Program-made: the position numbers and the translations under genes | Notes under the pieces: model-generated | Databases searched by the model: none | Told to the model about the DNA's origin: nothing | The model's input: the letters and a program-made list of their open reading frames with translations, nothing else | In this document: positions 51,523 to 59,635 of the stretch, in pieces | Layout: every line of letters begins with the position of its first letter | Position numbering within the stretch: position 1 is the first letter of the stretch | Source: Dehalococcoidia bacterium | GTDB lineage: Bacteria > Chloroflexota > Dehalococcoidia > Tepidiformales > Tepidiformaceae | Reading direction: 5' to 3' | Assembly (NCBI GenBank): GCA_022827945.1 | Contig: JAJEIT010000055.1 | Coordinates: forward strand, 1-64,000 | Length of the DNA stretch: 64,000 nucleotides

Positions 51523-52224
51523 TCAGACCGCGACGCCGGCCGCGGCCTCGATCACCGACTGCCAGATGCGGTTCCCGTCCGCCCCGCCCGTCAGCTCTTC
51601 GCCCGCCCGTTCGGGGTGGGGCATCATCCCCAGGACGTTGCCGGCCTCGTTGCGGATGCCCGCGATGTTGCGCGCGCTCCCGTTCGGGTTCGAGTCCGGC
51701 GTCACCTCGCCGCGCTCGTCGCAGTAGCGGAATACCACCCGGCCCGCCGACTCCAGCTCGTCGAGCGTCGCGCGGTCTGCCTGGTAATTCCCCTCGCCGT
51801 GGCTGATGGGAATACGCAGCACCTCGCCCTCGCCGATGCCCGCCGTCCACGGCGACCCCTCCCCCCCGCGGCGCAGGTGCGTCCACTCGCAGCGGAAGCG
51901 CAGGCTGCGGTTGCGGATTAGCGCCCCCGGCAGCAGGCCGCTCTCGCACAGCACCTGGAAGCCGTTGCAGATCCCGATCACCGGCAGGCCGTCCTCCGCC
52001 GCCCGCACCACCTCCTCCATGATCGGCGAGAAGCGCGCAATCGCCCCGCAGCGCAGGTAGTCCCCGTAGGAGAAGCCGCCCGGCAGCACCACCGCGTCGT
52101 ACCCCGCCAGCGAGGTCTCGCGGTGCCAGACGATCTCCGCTTCCTGCCCGAGCACGTTCGCGAGCACGTGCTCGGTGTCGCGGTCGCTCCAGGTCCCCGG
52201 GAAACGCACGATGGCGAAGCGCAT
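51523..52224 (-). CDS. purQ: FGAM synthase glutaminase subunit PurQ
   Basis: A 233-aa class I glutamine amidotransferase. The nucleophile elbow GICNGFQVLCESGLLPGAL contains the catalytic Cys; the His and Glu are in MMPHPERAGEELTGG. RFPGTWSDRDTEHVL begins the protein. It supplies ammonia to PurL for FGAM formation. It leads a five-gene run in which purL comes last and three membrane proteins lie between. It is 70 nt downstream of the 7TM-HD gene. Confidence 0.96.
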   Translation of the reverse strand: MRFAIVRFPGTWSDRDTEHVLANVLGQEAEIVWHRETSLAGYDAVVLPGGFSYGDYLRCGAIARFSPIMEEVVRAAEDGLPVIGICNGFQVLCESGLLPGALIRNRSLRFRCEWTHLRRGGEGSPWTAGIGEGEVLRIPISHGEGNYQADRATLDELESAGRVVFRYCDERGEVTPDSNPNGSARNIAGIRNEAGNVLGMMPHPERAGEELTGGADGNRIWQSVIEAAAGVAV

Positions 52225-52294
52225 CGGTCCTCGATCGTCGGCCTGTGGGTGCCCGACCGCAGTATAGCAGCGCCCCGTGAACCCCCCGGCCGCC

Positions 52295-54427
52295 CTACCC
52301 CTCAGCCTCCACCGGGTCGCTCGGAGCGGGCGCGTCCGGGTACTCGATGCGAGGGTGGTAGACCGCCCGCAGCGTGCTCCGGAAGCTCGCCGCGACCACC
52401 TGCAGCTCGTGCATCGTGATGTCGCACTCGTCCATCTGTCCCTCGCCGAGACGCTCGGCGAACACGCCGTTCACGAGCTCGTCGATCGCTTCATGGGTCT
52501 CGGGCTGGGTCGCCCGCACGAGCGCCTCGCAGGAGTCCGCCAGCATCACGATCGCCTGCTCCTTCGCCTGCGGCCGCGGACCGGCGTAGCGGAACTCCTC
52601 CTCGTCCACGTCGCCCCGCTCCAGCGCCTTGCGATAGAAGAAGTCGACCAGTCGCGTGCCGTGGTGCTGCGCAATGAAGTCCCCCACGAGCGCAGGCACC
52701 CGCCTTCGGCGCGCGAGGTCCATCCCGTCCAGCACGTGCCCCAGGATGATCCGGGCGCTCGCCTCCGGGGCGATGCTGTCGTGCGGGCTCACCCCGCGGT
52801 CGATGTTGTTCTCCACGAAATACTCGGGACGCTGCATCTTGCCGATGTCGTGGTAGTACGCCCCGGCTCGCACCAGCAGGGAGTCGGCCCCGATGCGATT
52901 CGCCGCCTGCTCCGCCAGGGTGCCCACCAGCATGCTGTGGTGGAACGTGCCCGGCGCCTTCTCCTGCAGCTCACGCAGGATCGGGTGGCCCGCCTGCGCC
53001 AGCTCCATGAGCTGCATCCTCGTCGTCACCCGCAGCGCCATCGAGAGGAACACGTACAGACCCAGCCCGATAACAGCCGAGCCGCCCCCCGCGATGCCCG
53101 CCGCCAGTGCCAGCCAGCCCAGCCCCTCCGTCTCTCGCTGCTCCGTCAGCAGCCAGAACGCCAGCAGGATCGCCCCCGTTGCCGCTGCGACGGCGATGCC
53201 CGCGATAGCGAACCGGCCCAGCCGCTCCGTTCGCTGCATGGCCGCTGCCCCCGCCAGCCCCCCTGCCGCGTACGCGATGACCAGCTCCAGCGGCTCAAGG
53301 GCGCTCGTGAAGGCCGCCCCCGCCAGGGAAGGGGCCGTGGCCGCGATGAACCCGGCGTAGAGCGCTACCACCACCGCCACCATCGCCCCGAACCGCGGCG
53401 CCGACACCGACGACACGATCAGCGCGGCCGCCCCCACTGGCACCGCGTACGCAAAGAACCGCCCCTCGGTGTCGGGGAGCAGCTCCGGCAGCGCCACCCG
53501 CACGGCGATGAGCGTTCCCAGCACCGCCAGCAGCGTCATCAACCCGCGGCGCTCGGCCGGCCGCTCGAACGGCTGCAGCCGGTAGAGGTAGACCCCCAGC
53601 ACCGTCCCCAGCGCCGCTCCCATCAGCAGTCCCGCTCCCAGGTCGTAGTAGTCGAACCCTTCCCGGATGACACCCGTCTCCCGCAGCGCTTCGATGACGG
53701 CGGCGTCCAGTTCCTGCCCCTCCTCCACGATCACCTCGCCCGTGGAGTAGGTCACCACCACCGGCTCCACCGCCGCCCGCGCCTCCTCCCGGAGCCCCTG
53801 CGTCGTCTCCTCGTCGAGCGCCACCGTCGGCGTGACGAATGCCTCGAGCAGTTCGCGCAGCGCCCCCTCCCCGTTCTGGAACGACGGCACGCTCCCCACC
53901 AGCAGATACGCCTCGATGCGGTTGCGCTTGTCCTCCTCGCGAAGGGGCGAGTTCAGGATCGCGCGCACGCCCTCCCCGGATGACTGGCGCAGGTCCTCCA
54001 GGTCCCGAAGGTTGAGCGTCAGCAGCGTCGACCGGATTGCCTGTCCCAGGCCGATGCCTCCCGGCGACTCACCGAGCGCCTCCAGCCGCTCATCCGAGGA
54101 GAGTCCGGAACGCAGCCGTAGCCGCGCCACCTCCTCGAACAGCGTGTCCAGCAGCGCCAGCTGCCGCCCCGGCACCTCCTCCAGCGCAGCCATCACTGGC
54201 TCGACGGTGGCCTCCGCCTCGTCCCTAGCTGCCCGCGTCAGCTCCTCCGAGACGTATTCGCTCTCGCGCACGGCCGCGAAGGCGCGCGGGGCGATGTCGC
54301 CCTCGTTGGGGGCGCTCTCTCCGGGAAGCAGCGGTATCGCCAGCGCGATGGCGCCGATGGCGATGATCACGCCAAAGGCAGTCGCGCCCCCGCGCGTAAC
54401 GACCGGATCAGGGCGGCGGCGCAGCAT
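52295..54427 (-). CDS. 7TM-HD membrane phosphohydrolase (PgpH-like c-di-AMP phosphodiesterase)
   Basis: A 710-aa protein: a first membrane span (about 15-33), an extracellular 7TMR-HDED domain (to about 260, ELTRAARDEAEATVEPV ... VVTYSTGEVIVEEGQEL), seven membrane spans (about 270-460) and a cytoplasmic HD domain. HD residues are visible in FHHSMLVGTLAEQAANRIGA, AYYHDIGKMQRPEYFVENN, ILGHVLDGMDLARRRRVPA and IAQHHGTRLVDFFY. PgpH in Listeria hydrolyses c-di-AMP. The usual partner ybeY is not adjacent. The Pro/Glu-rich C terminus is not conserved. Confidence 0.92.
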   Translation of the reverse strand: MLRRRPDPVVTRGGATAFGVIIAIGAIALAIPLLPGESAPNEGDIAPRAFAAVRESEYVSEELTRAARDEAEATVEPVMAALEEVPGRQLALLDTLFEEVARLRLRSGLSSDERLEALGESPGGIGLGQAIRSTLLTLNLRDLEDLRQSSGEGVRAILNSPLREEDKRNRIEAYLLVGSVPSFQNGEGALRELLEAFVTPTVALDEETTQGLREEARAAVEPVVVTYSTGEVIVEEGQELDAAVIEALRETGVIREGFDYYDLGAGLLMGAALGTVLGVYLYRLQPFERPAERRGLMTLLAVLGTLIAVRVALPELLPDTEGRFFAYAVPVGAAALIVSSVSAPRFGAMVAVVVALYAGFIAATAPSLAGAAFTSALEPLELVIAYAAGGLAGAAAMQRTERLGRFAIAGIAVAAATGAILLAFWLLTEQRETEGLGWLALAAGIAGGGSAVIGLGLYVFLSMALRVTTRMQLMELAQAGHPILRELQEKAPGTFHHSMLVGTLAEQAANRIGADSLLVRAGAYYHDIGKMQRPEYFVENNIDRGVSPHDSIAPEASARIILGHVLDGMDLARRRRVPALVGDFIAQHHGTRLVDFFYRKALERGDVDEEEFRYAGPRPQAKEQAIVMLADSCEALVRATQPETHEAIDELVNGVFAERLGEGQMDECDITMHELQVVAASFRSTLRAVYHPRIEYPDAPAPSDPVEAEG

Positions 54428-54555
54428 GAGGTAGCCCCGGATGATAGCAGAGCCACCCCCAACTCCCCGCCGCCGTGGCGTCCCGCGAGCCGGTATCGTT
54501 ACGCCTCGAGCCGGCCCCGGAGCCGGCCAGCTTCTCCCCTGAAGGGTGGACCGAA

Positions 54556-55695
54556 ATGGCGGACATCAACGACGTAGTCAGGACGGCTCTCGAGGGGCTT
54601 ATCGCCAGTGGCGTCGAGTCGGGTCTGCAGGTTGCGGCCTACCACCACGGAGAACTCGTCGTCGATACCTGGGCCGGTCTGGCCGACGTTGAATCCGGCC
54701 GCCCCGTCGATGGCGGCACGCTCTTCACGTCGTTTTCGTGCACCAAGGGCGTGACCGCGACCGCGATCCACATGCTGGTGGACCGCGGGGTCATCGCCTA
54801 CGACGAGCCCATTGCCGCCTGGTGGCCCGAGTTCGCCCAGCGCGGCAAGCAGTACGCCACCATTCGACACGCGCTCACCCACCGCGCCGGCGTCCCCCAG
54901 ATGCCCGACGGCGTCACCCCCGAGCTCATGTCCGACTGGGACTACATGTGCGACGCCATCGCCGCCCTTGAGCCCCTCTGGGAGCCCGGCGCCCGTACCG
55001 GCTACCACGCTTACACCTTCGGCTGGATCCTCGGCGAGATAATCCGGCGCGCCGACGGCCGGCCCATCAACCAGTTCGTCCAGGACGAGATCTGCGCCCC
55101 CCTCGGCCTCGACGGCATCCACATGGGCGTCGACGACGCCACCGAGCCGCGCGTCGCCACGCTCGTCGACGGTCCCCGCCCCGACCTCCCGCCCGCCCCG
55201 CCCGACGCGCTCATCGTGCGCGCCATCCCCCCCGCCGTCGGCATCGTCGCCGAGCCCTACAACAACCCGCTCGTCCGCCGTGCTGCCCTCCCCGCCCACG
55301 GCGGGCTCATGAGCGCGCGTTCCCTCGCCCGCATGTACGCCGCGCTGGGCAACGGCGGCGAGCTCGTCGGCGTCCGCATCCTCCCCGAGGAGCGCGTCCG
55401 CACCGCCACCCGCTTCCAGACCGACGACGTCGACATGGTCATCCAGCAGCCCGTGCGCAAGGCGCTGGGCTACTTCCAGACCGGCCCGATCACCGCCATG
55501 GGTCCCCGCACCAGCACCTTCGGCCACCCGGGCGCCGGCGGCGCCATCGGCTTCGCCGACCCCGAGCATGAGTTCGCATTCGCCCTTACCAAGAGCTCGC
55601 TCGTGGCCGGCGCCGAGCCGGGAACGAGTGCCGCCGAGGTCATCGGCGCGCTCGTGCGCCGCGAGCTGGGGTTCCCTGATGAAGAGGCCGGCTAA
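54556..55695 (+). CDS. Beta-lactamase-fold serine hydrolase (class C/EstB-like)
   Basis: A 379-aa penicillin-binding-like serine hydrolase. The SxxK motif is SCTK in TLFTSFSCTKGVTATAIH, the Tyr motif is in GYHAYTFGWILGEIIRRADG, and FGHPGAGGAIGFADPEH is the late glycine-rich triad region with His. It lacks a signal peptide, so it acts in the cytoplasm, as many EstB-type esterases do. Substrates could be esters, lactones or amides. The ATG at 54556 lies before the family's usual N terminus. It is 9 nt upstream of the toxin-antitoxin pair. Confidence 0.9.
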   Translation: MADINDVVRTALEGLIASGVESGLQVAAYHHGELVVDTWAGLADVESGRPVDGGTLFTSFSCTKGVTATAIHMLVDRGVIAYDEPIAAWWPEFAQRGKQYATIRHALTHRAGVPQMPDGVTPELMSDWDYMCDAIAALEPLWEPGARTGYHAYTFGWILGEIIRRADGRPINQFVQDEICAPLGLDGIHMGVDDATEPRVATLVDGPRPDLPPAPPDALIVRAIPPAVGIVAEPYNNPLVRRAALPAHGGLMSARSLARMYAALGNGGELVGVRILPEERVRTATRFQTDDVDMVIQQPVRKALGYFQTGPITAMGPRTSTFGHPGAGGAIGFADPEHEFAFALTKSSLVAGAEPGTSAAEVIGALVRRELGFPDEEAG

Positions 55696-55704
55696 AAGGG
55701 AGCA

Positions 55705-55965
55705 ATGCCGAGCCTGCGGAGGCGACATCGTCGAACCCTGGAGCGGATGCGGTCTGCGCCCACGCCCCCGGATATCCGCTGGGAGGAAGTTGAGTCCCTT
55801 CTCCTGGCTCTCAACGCTGAATTGGAGGAGAGGGCTGGTTCTCGTGTGGCCATAAGCATGGGGGATGAGGTCATGGTGGTGCACAAGCCTCACCCCCGCC
55901 CGGAGATGCAGCGACCCGCCGTCCGACGCTTGGTAAGATTCATTGAGCGGACAGGAGCGGAGTGA
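55705..55965 (+). CDS. hicA: HicA-family toxin
   Basis: An 86-aa dsRNA-binding-fold mRNA interferase. PDIRWEEVESLLLALNAELEERAGSRVAI and the catalytic-His region VVHKPHPRPEMQRPAVRRLVRFIERTG match the type that carries the HPRPE motif. It should cleave mRNA and tmRNA unless neutralised by HicB. The stop overlaps the antitoxin start (TGATG). It is preceded by the serine hydrolase gene, from which it may be read through. Confidence 0.88.
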   Translation: MPSLRRRHRRTLERMRSAPTPPDIRWEEVESLLLALNAELEERAGSRVAISMGDEVMVVHKPHPRPEMQRPAVRRLVRFIERTGAE

Positions 55966-56198
55966 TGCTGGAGTACAAGGGCTACGTTGGCGAAGTCGTG
56001 TACGACGACGATGCTGAAGTGCTGTACGCCCACGTCATCAACAGCGGTTCCTACTCGATTGCTGACGCTTGGGCGACCGACGTCGAGGGCATCAAGCGGG
56101 AGTTCCGGGTGTCCATTGATGCGTACCTGGAAGTGTGCGCGGAACGTGGCATCGAGCCCCGAGCGCCCCAGCCACTGCCCGAGGAAGCGCGAGCCTAG
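55965..56198 (+). CDS. hicB: HicB-family antitoxin
   Basis: A 77-aa partially degraded RNase-H-like antitoxin. Seen: LEYKGYVGEVVYDDDAEVLYAHVIN, the mid AWATDVEGIKREFRVSIDAYLEVCAERGIEP, and a Pro-rich tail. It neutralises HicA. The start is taken as the ATG at 55965, which overlaps the hicA stop; an adjacent in-frame GTG at 55962 is an alternative. The order toxin-antitoxin is that of hicAB systems. Confidence 0.88.
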   Translation: MLEYKGYVGEVVYDDDAEVLYAHVINSGSYSIADAWATDVEGIKREFRVSIDAYLEVCAERGIEPRAPQPLPEEARA

Positions 56199-56641
56199 CC
56201 CAACAACCCTCGTACGATCTCGCTGATGGCGCGGCCGTCGGCCCGCCCCTGGAAGCGCTTGACCAGCACCGGCATCACCTTGCCGATGTCGCGCGGCCCG
56301 GAGGCGCCCGTCTCTTCGATCGTGGCCCGTGCCGCCTCCTCGATCTCCTCGCGGCTCGCTTCCTCGGGCAGGTAGCCCGCGAACGCCTCCAGCTCCGCTT
56401 CCTCGCGCTCCACCAGGTCGTCGCGGCCGCCCTTGCGGAACTCCTCGATGCTCTCCCGCCGCTGCTTCACCTGCCGCTGCACGACGACCAGCAGGTCGCC
56501 CTCGGCGAGGTCGTCGCCCGCCTCAATCTCCGCGTTCTTGATCGCCGCCGTCAGCATGCGCAGGGCAGCCTTGCGCGGCTCGTCTCTCGCGAGCATGGCC
56601 GCGCGCAGGTCGCTCTGGATGCGCTCCTTCAGCTCTGCCAC
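56195..56641 (-). CDS. yqeY: GatB/YqeY domain protein
   Basis: A 148-aa helical protein of the YqeY family (related to the tRNA-binding tail of GatB): LKERIQSDLRAAMLARDEPRKAALRMLTAAIKNAEIEAGD at the start and SGPRDIGKVMPVLVKRFQGRADGRAISEIVRGLL at the end. GTG start at 56641. It follows rpsU by 10 nt, the same linkage seen in many bacteria. Its role is not settled; tRNA-related or translation-related activity is likely. Confidence 0.92.
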   Translation of the reverse strand: MAELKERIQSDLRAAMLARDEPRKAALRMLTAAIKNAEIEAGDDLAEGDLLVVVQRQVKQRRESIEEFRKGGRDDLVEREEAELEAFAGYLPEEASREEIEEAARATIEETGASGPRDIGKVMPVLVKRFQGRADGRAISEIVRGLLG

Positions 56642-56651
56642 GGGAAGAGGG

Positions 56652-56867
56652 TTACCGGCCCGAGCGGGCTCGCGCTTCCGCCCGAAGCTGCTTCTTCCGC
56701 AGCTTCCGCAGGCGCGCTGCTTCCTTCTTCTTGCGCTTCACGCTCGGCTTTTCGTAGTGCTGGCGCTTGCGCGTCTCCGAGAGGATGCCGTCCTGCTGCA
56801 CGCGCTTGTTGAAGCGCTTCAGTGCAGACTCGAATGGCTCATCCTCGCCGATGATGATTTCAGCCAC
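56652..56867 (-). CDS. rpsU: 30S ribosomal protein S21
   Basis: A 71-aa S21: [53 protein letters not shown]. The extended Arg/Lys-rich C terminus follows the conserved core. It joins the small subunit near the anti-Shine-Dalgarno region and helps initiation. GTG start at 56867. A leader of about 95 nt contains two short hairpins, which could form an autoregulatory site. It is co-transcribed with yqeY. Confidence 0.95.
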   Translation of the reverse strand: MAEIIIGEDEPFESALKRFNKRVQQDGILSETRKRQHYEKPSVKRKKKEAARLRKLRKKQLRAEARARSGR

Positions 56868-56880
56868 GTTGCTGGCTCAC

Positions 56881-56919
56881 CACCCTTCGGGTGCGACTGC
56901 CGCCCGTCCGGACGGCGAG
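56881..56919 (-). promoter_or_regulatory. Two short hairpins in the rpsU leader
   Basis: CACCC-TTC-GGGTG (56881-56893) and the 12-bp palindrome CCGTCCGGACGG (56904-56915) lie directly before the rpsU ribosome-binding region. Ribosomal protein leaders are often autoregulated, but S21 leaders have no well-known consensus, so this is tentative. Confidence 0.3.
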
Positions 56920-56962
56920 CGCTCACGGTACCACCCGCCGCCCGCTCGCGAAAGCTGCGGGG

Positions 56963-57433
56963 TCAGCTTCCCCCGCCGCCCCGCGCTTCCCGTACGCGCG
57001 CGTCCAGCAGCCGCAGCCGCTCCTCCACCCAGATAGCCGGGCGCTCGTTCAGGAACCCCGGCGACTCCATGTTGTAGCGGTCCTGCTTCGCCCGCAGCGA
57101 GCGCGCCGCCGCCGCGAACTCCCGCCTGCGCTCGGCGATGAGCGGCGCCAGCCGCCGCCACTCCCCCGTCGACCGCGCCCGTTCGACGAGCACCTCGTGC
57201 TCCCCCTCGATCGCCGCCAGCCGCCTCCTGTCGTCCTCGATCGTGCGCGCGAGCTCAAGCCACTCCGGCAGCGCCCCCGCGTTGCCGAGGACGTGGTGCG
57301 CGAGCCACAGGTCGCCCGCCAGGCGGTCCGCGTCGCGCAGCTGGAGCGGCGCCCCCTCCCCCGGGAGCCCCGCGAACACGCCCTCCTCGATCGCTTCCAG
57401 GATGCGGTTCTCGACCAGCTGCTCGAATCTCAC
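56963..57433 (-). CDS. DUF1992/DnaJ-homologue-like protein
   Basis: A 156-aa protein of the DUF1992 (DNAJC28-like) family: ENRILEAIEEGVFAGLPGEGAPLQL at the start, then LWLAHHVLGNAGALPEWLELARTIEDDRRRL, a coiled-coil-like centre and NMESPGFLNERPAIWVEERLRLLDARV. Function is not established in bacteria. It lies 95 nt upstream of rpsU on the same strand and downstream of the two tiny genes. ATG at 57433. Confidence 0.85.
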   Translation of the reverse strand: MRFEQLVENRILEAIEEGVFAGLPGEGAPLQLRDADRLAGDLWLAHHVLGNAGALPEWLELARTIEDDRRRLAAIEGEHEVLVERARSTGEWRRLAPLIAERRREFAAAARSLRAKQDRYNMESPGFLNERPAIWVEERLRLLDARVREARGGGGS

Positions 57434-57515
57434 CCGTTTCCCTCGCCTGATTGCTCCGCCTAGCAGAACGGGGCCGCGCGGGCCCCGTCCTGGTCGTCTC
57501 CGTTGGTGCAGGTCG

Positions 57516-57659
57516 CTAGTCGGCCGAGGGCAAGACCTTCGGCTGCATCAGCTCCATCTCGCGCTCGTCGACCTTCAGGTCGCAGTCGCCCGGCTTGATC
57601 ACCAGCACCTCGATGCCGGTGTCCTCGTCCTTGTAGCGCTTCCCCAGCTGTACGGCCAT
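57516..57659 (-). CDS. 47-aa acidic protein, paralogue of the adjacent zinc-ribbon-like gene
   Basis: A short gene for a 47-aa protein starting MAVQLGKRYKDEDTG and containing VLVIKPGDCDLKVDEREMELM. It aligns with the 39-aa protein just upstream (GKRY ... K.GDxDLK ... ), but the CxxC is replaced by DEDTG, leaving one Cys. It may be a metal-free version of a desulforedoxin-like ribbon. A GGGGGA RBS precedes ATG 57659 and the gap to the partner gene is 13 nt. Below common length cut-offs. Confidence 0.65.
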   Translation of the reverse strand: MAVQLGKRYKDEDTGIEVLVIKPGDCDLKVDEREMELMQPKVLPSAD

Positions 57660-57672
57660 CGAATGTCCCCCG

Positions 57673-57792
57673 TTACTTCTTCTGCTCGAGCGGCGTGTCG
57701 CCGCACTTCAGGTCGCCGTCGCCGCCCTTCGTCACGATGAACTCAGAGCCGCACTTCGGGCAGAGATACCGTTTTCCCGTCTGCGCCGCCAT
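57673..57792 (-). CDS. 39-aa zinc-ribbon/desulforedoxin-like protein
   Basis: A 39-aa protein with CPKC at residues 11-14 and a third Cys at 30 in GDGDLKCGDTPL. It resembles the N-terminal desulforedoxin-type metal site (CxxC ... CC), but with Gly in place of the fourth Cys. It could bind zinc or iron as a dimer or with a partner. AGGAGGG lies 6 nt before ATG 57792. Directly downstream is the 47-aa paralogue. The bc operon ends 86 nt upstream. Below common length cut-offs. Confidence 0.7.
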   Translation of the reverse strand: MAAQTGKRYLCPKCGSEFIVTKGGDGDLKCGDTPLEQKK

Positions 57793-57877
57793 CTCAGTCC
57801 CTCCTGTGTCGACGAAGTTCCGGTCGGGTTCGGATCGTAGGCACGCCCCTTCGGAGCGTCAATTTCGGGTGAGGGCC

Positions 57878-59617
57878 CTACTCGGTGACGAACACCACGG
57901 TCAGCATATCCGGGTGGTAGCTGCAGGTGATGCGGTACTCGCCCGGCACATCGAACGTGAACGTCCGCGTGACGCCTACGCCTTCAAAGTCCTCGCCTTG
58001 CTGCACACCGTCGATCTCAATGTTGTGCAGCCCCACCACGTTCTCGAAGGTCACCGTCGTTCCCACGGCCACCTTCACGCCTGTCCGGTTCGGCTCGCCG
58101 GCTTCACCGTCGGCCACCACCGTCCAGTCGTTGTCGTTGGCGAGGATGAGCACGTCGCTCGAAACCGCGTTCGGCTCGTCGATGACGATTGGGTCGGCCC
58201 CGCTGATGGTGTTGAAGGCGCTCGTCGAAACGACGTGCTCGACGCAGGCCGTGCCCGGGTTGATCTCGTCGGATGGCGCCGCCCCCCAGGCGTCGGCCGG
58301 GAAGTGGAGCGACTTGCCGATGGGCACCACCGCGTCGGCCGCCAAACCGTTCGCCTCACCCAGCGAGGCCGCGGTCACGTTGCCGTAGCCCGAAGCCACC
58401 TGGGCCAGGTCGGCGCCTGCCACGACGTAGGCGTTGATCGTCGGCAGCGCGATCCAGACTTCGGTCGAGACTTCTTCGCCTGCGCCCAGCTCGTTGAGCG
58501 ACCGCAGCGTGCTTTCGCCCAGGCCATGGGCGCTGGCGATGGAGAGAACGGTGTCGCCGAACTGCACGATGTAACCCGTGCCGTCGCGAAGCGCGAGTTC
58601 CGTGCCTTCCGCGACGGCGGCGTCCTCGGCGAGCCCGTTGTCTTCCGCGAGCGCCAGCACGGGGATGTCGTGCGCGTCTGCGATGGAAGCCAGCGTGTCG
58701 CCCGCCTGTGCGGTGTAGGCCGTGCCGTTCGGCAGGAGCAGCTTGCGCTCGCCTGTCAGCGGGGTGTCGTCGGCGATGTCCCCCACGATCGAGAGCAGGA
58801 GCGGGTTCAGCGAGCGGATCTGCGCGGGCGTGATGCCATGCCGCTCCGCGATGCTCCCCAGTGTGTCTCCGGCGCTCACGCGGTAGGCGGCGCCTTCCGG
58901 CAGGCGCAGGGTGTCGCCCGGCAGCAACCCCGTCGCGATGTTGTCCGCGTTCGGGTTCAGCATCAGGGCTTCGTCGTCGCCGGAGTACGGCAGGTAGAAG
59001 TTCCCGCTGCCATCGACTGCGTACGTCAGGCCGTTCAGCTCGGCGATGAGGATGGCGCCCTCGACCTCGTCCGCCCCAATTCCGTGAGCCGCCGCGATCA
59101 GGGGCAGCGTGTCCCCCGTCACCGAGGCCGACGACTCGTGGTTCAGGTTGTGGGCGAACTCAACCGCCGCCAGCCAGCCGTGGTTCGTCGGATTGCCGTT
59201 CGCGTCGAACGTTTCCCCCTCAAGCGGCGCCGTCAGCAGCCGCACGAGGTGCTCGATCTGGTTCGCGGTCAGGCTGCCGCCGTTCGAATCGAGCCAGGCC
59301 GGCATCAGCGTGCCCGCCCGCCCGCAGGTCAGCGTGCGCCTGATCAGGTCCTGGTTCTGCGAGAGCACCAGCGGCTCCTGGTTCCGGAACGCGGCCTTGT
59401 TCAGCGTCAGGCCGACGCCGCCCTCGCCCCGGATGCCGTGGCAGGTGCGGCAGTTGTTCGCATAGAGCAGCGCGCCGCGCTCGATCGACTCGGCCTCAAA
59501 GAAGTCCGCCTGCCGCTCGGCGCGGATGGGCAGGTCGATCGCGGTGTACGCGGCGCAACCCGCCACGCTGATGAACAGCAGCACCACGATCAGGAAGATT
59601 TGGCGCTGCGTGTTCAA
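57878..59617 (-). CDS. Cytochrome c - multi-LysM - cupredoxin fusion lipoprotein
   Basis: 579 aa. A signal sequence with lipobox-like VAGC (C21) anchors the protein outside the membrane. A class I cytochrome c follows: CRTCH at 56-60 and a probable axial Met in LMPAW (M105). Then LysM-like units with GDTL..IA..HGI at about 246-270, 302-328 and 350-376, plus weaker ones near 165-195 and 398-425. The C-terminal domain (about 485-579) is a blue-copper fold with ligands H531 (GLHNIEI), C565, H568 and M571 (CSYHPDM, the amicyanin spacing). It is the last gene of the bc operon, so it probably accepts electrons from cytochrome bc/Rieske while LysM holds it on peptidoglycan. Confidence 0.85.
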   Translation of the reverse strand: MNTQRQIFLIVVLLFISVAGCAAYTAIDLPIRAERQADFFEAESIERGALLYANNCRTCHGIRGEGGVGLTLNKAAFRNQEPLVLSQNQDLIRRTLTCGRAGTLMPAWLDSNGGSLTANQIEHLVRLLTAPLEGETFDANGNPTNHGWLAAVEFAHNLNHESSASVTGDTLPLIAAAHGIGADEVEGAILIAELNGLTYAVDGSGNFYLPYSGDDEALMLNPNADNIATGLLPGDTLRLPEGAAYRVSAGDTLGSIAERHGITPAQIRSLNPLLLSIVGDIADDTPLTGERKLLLPNGTAYTAQAGDTLASIADAHDIPVLALAEDNGLAEDAAVAEGTELALRDGTGYIVQFGDTVLSIASAHGLGESTLRSLNELGAGEEVSTEVWIALPTINAYVVAGADLAQVASGYGNVTAASLGEANGLAADAVVPIGKSLHFPADAWGAAPSDEINPGTACVEHVVSTSAFNTISGADPIVIDEPNAVSSDVLILANDNDWTVVADGEAGEPNRTGVKVAVGTTVTFENVVGLHNIEIDGVQQGEDFEGVGVTRTFTFDVPGEYRITCSYHPDMLTVVFVTE

Positions 59618-59635
59618 CGGGTCCTCCGCTGCCGG

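Noticed and set aside
57843..57859. Hairpin after the bc operon as a terminator
   Set aside because: Seven base pairs including one G-U pair and no T tract; too weak to call, although it lies just after the fusion-cytochrome stop codon.
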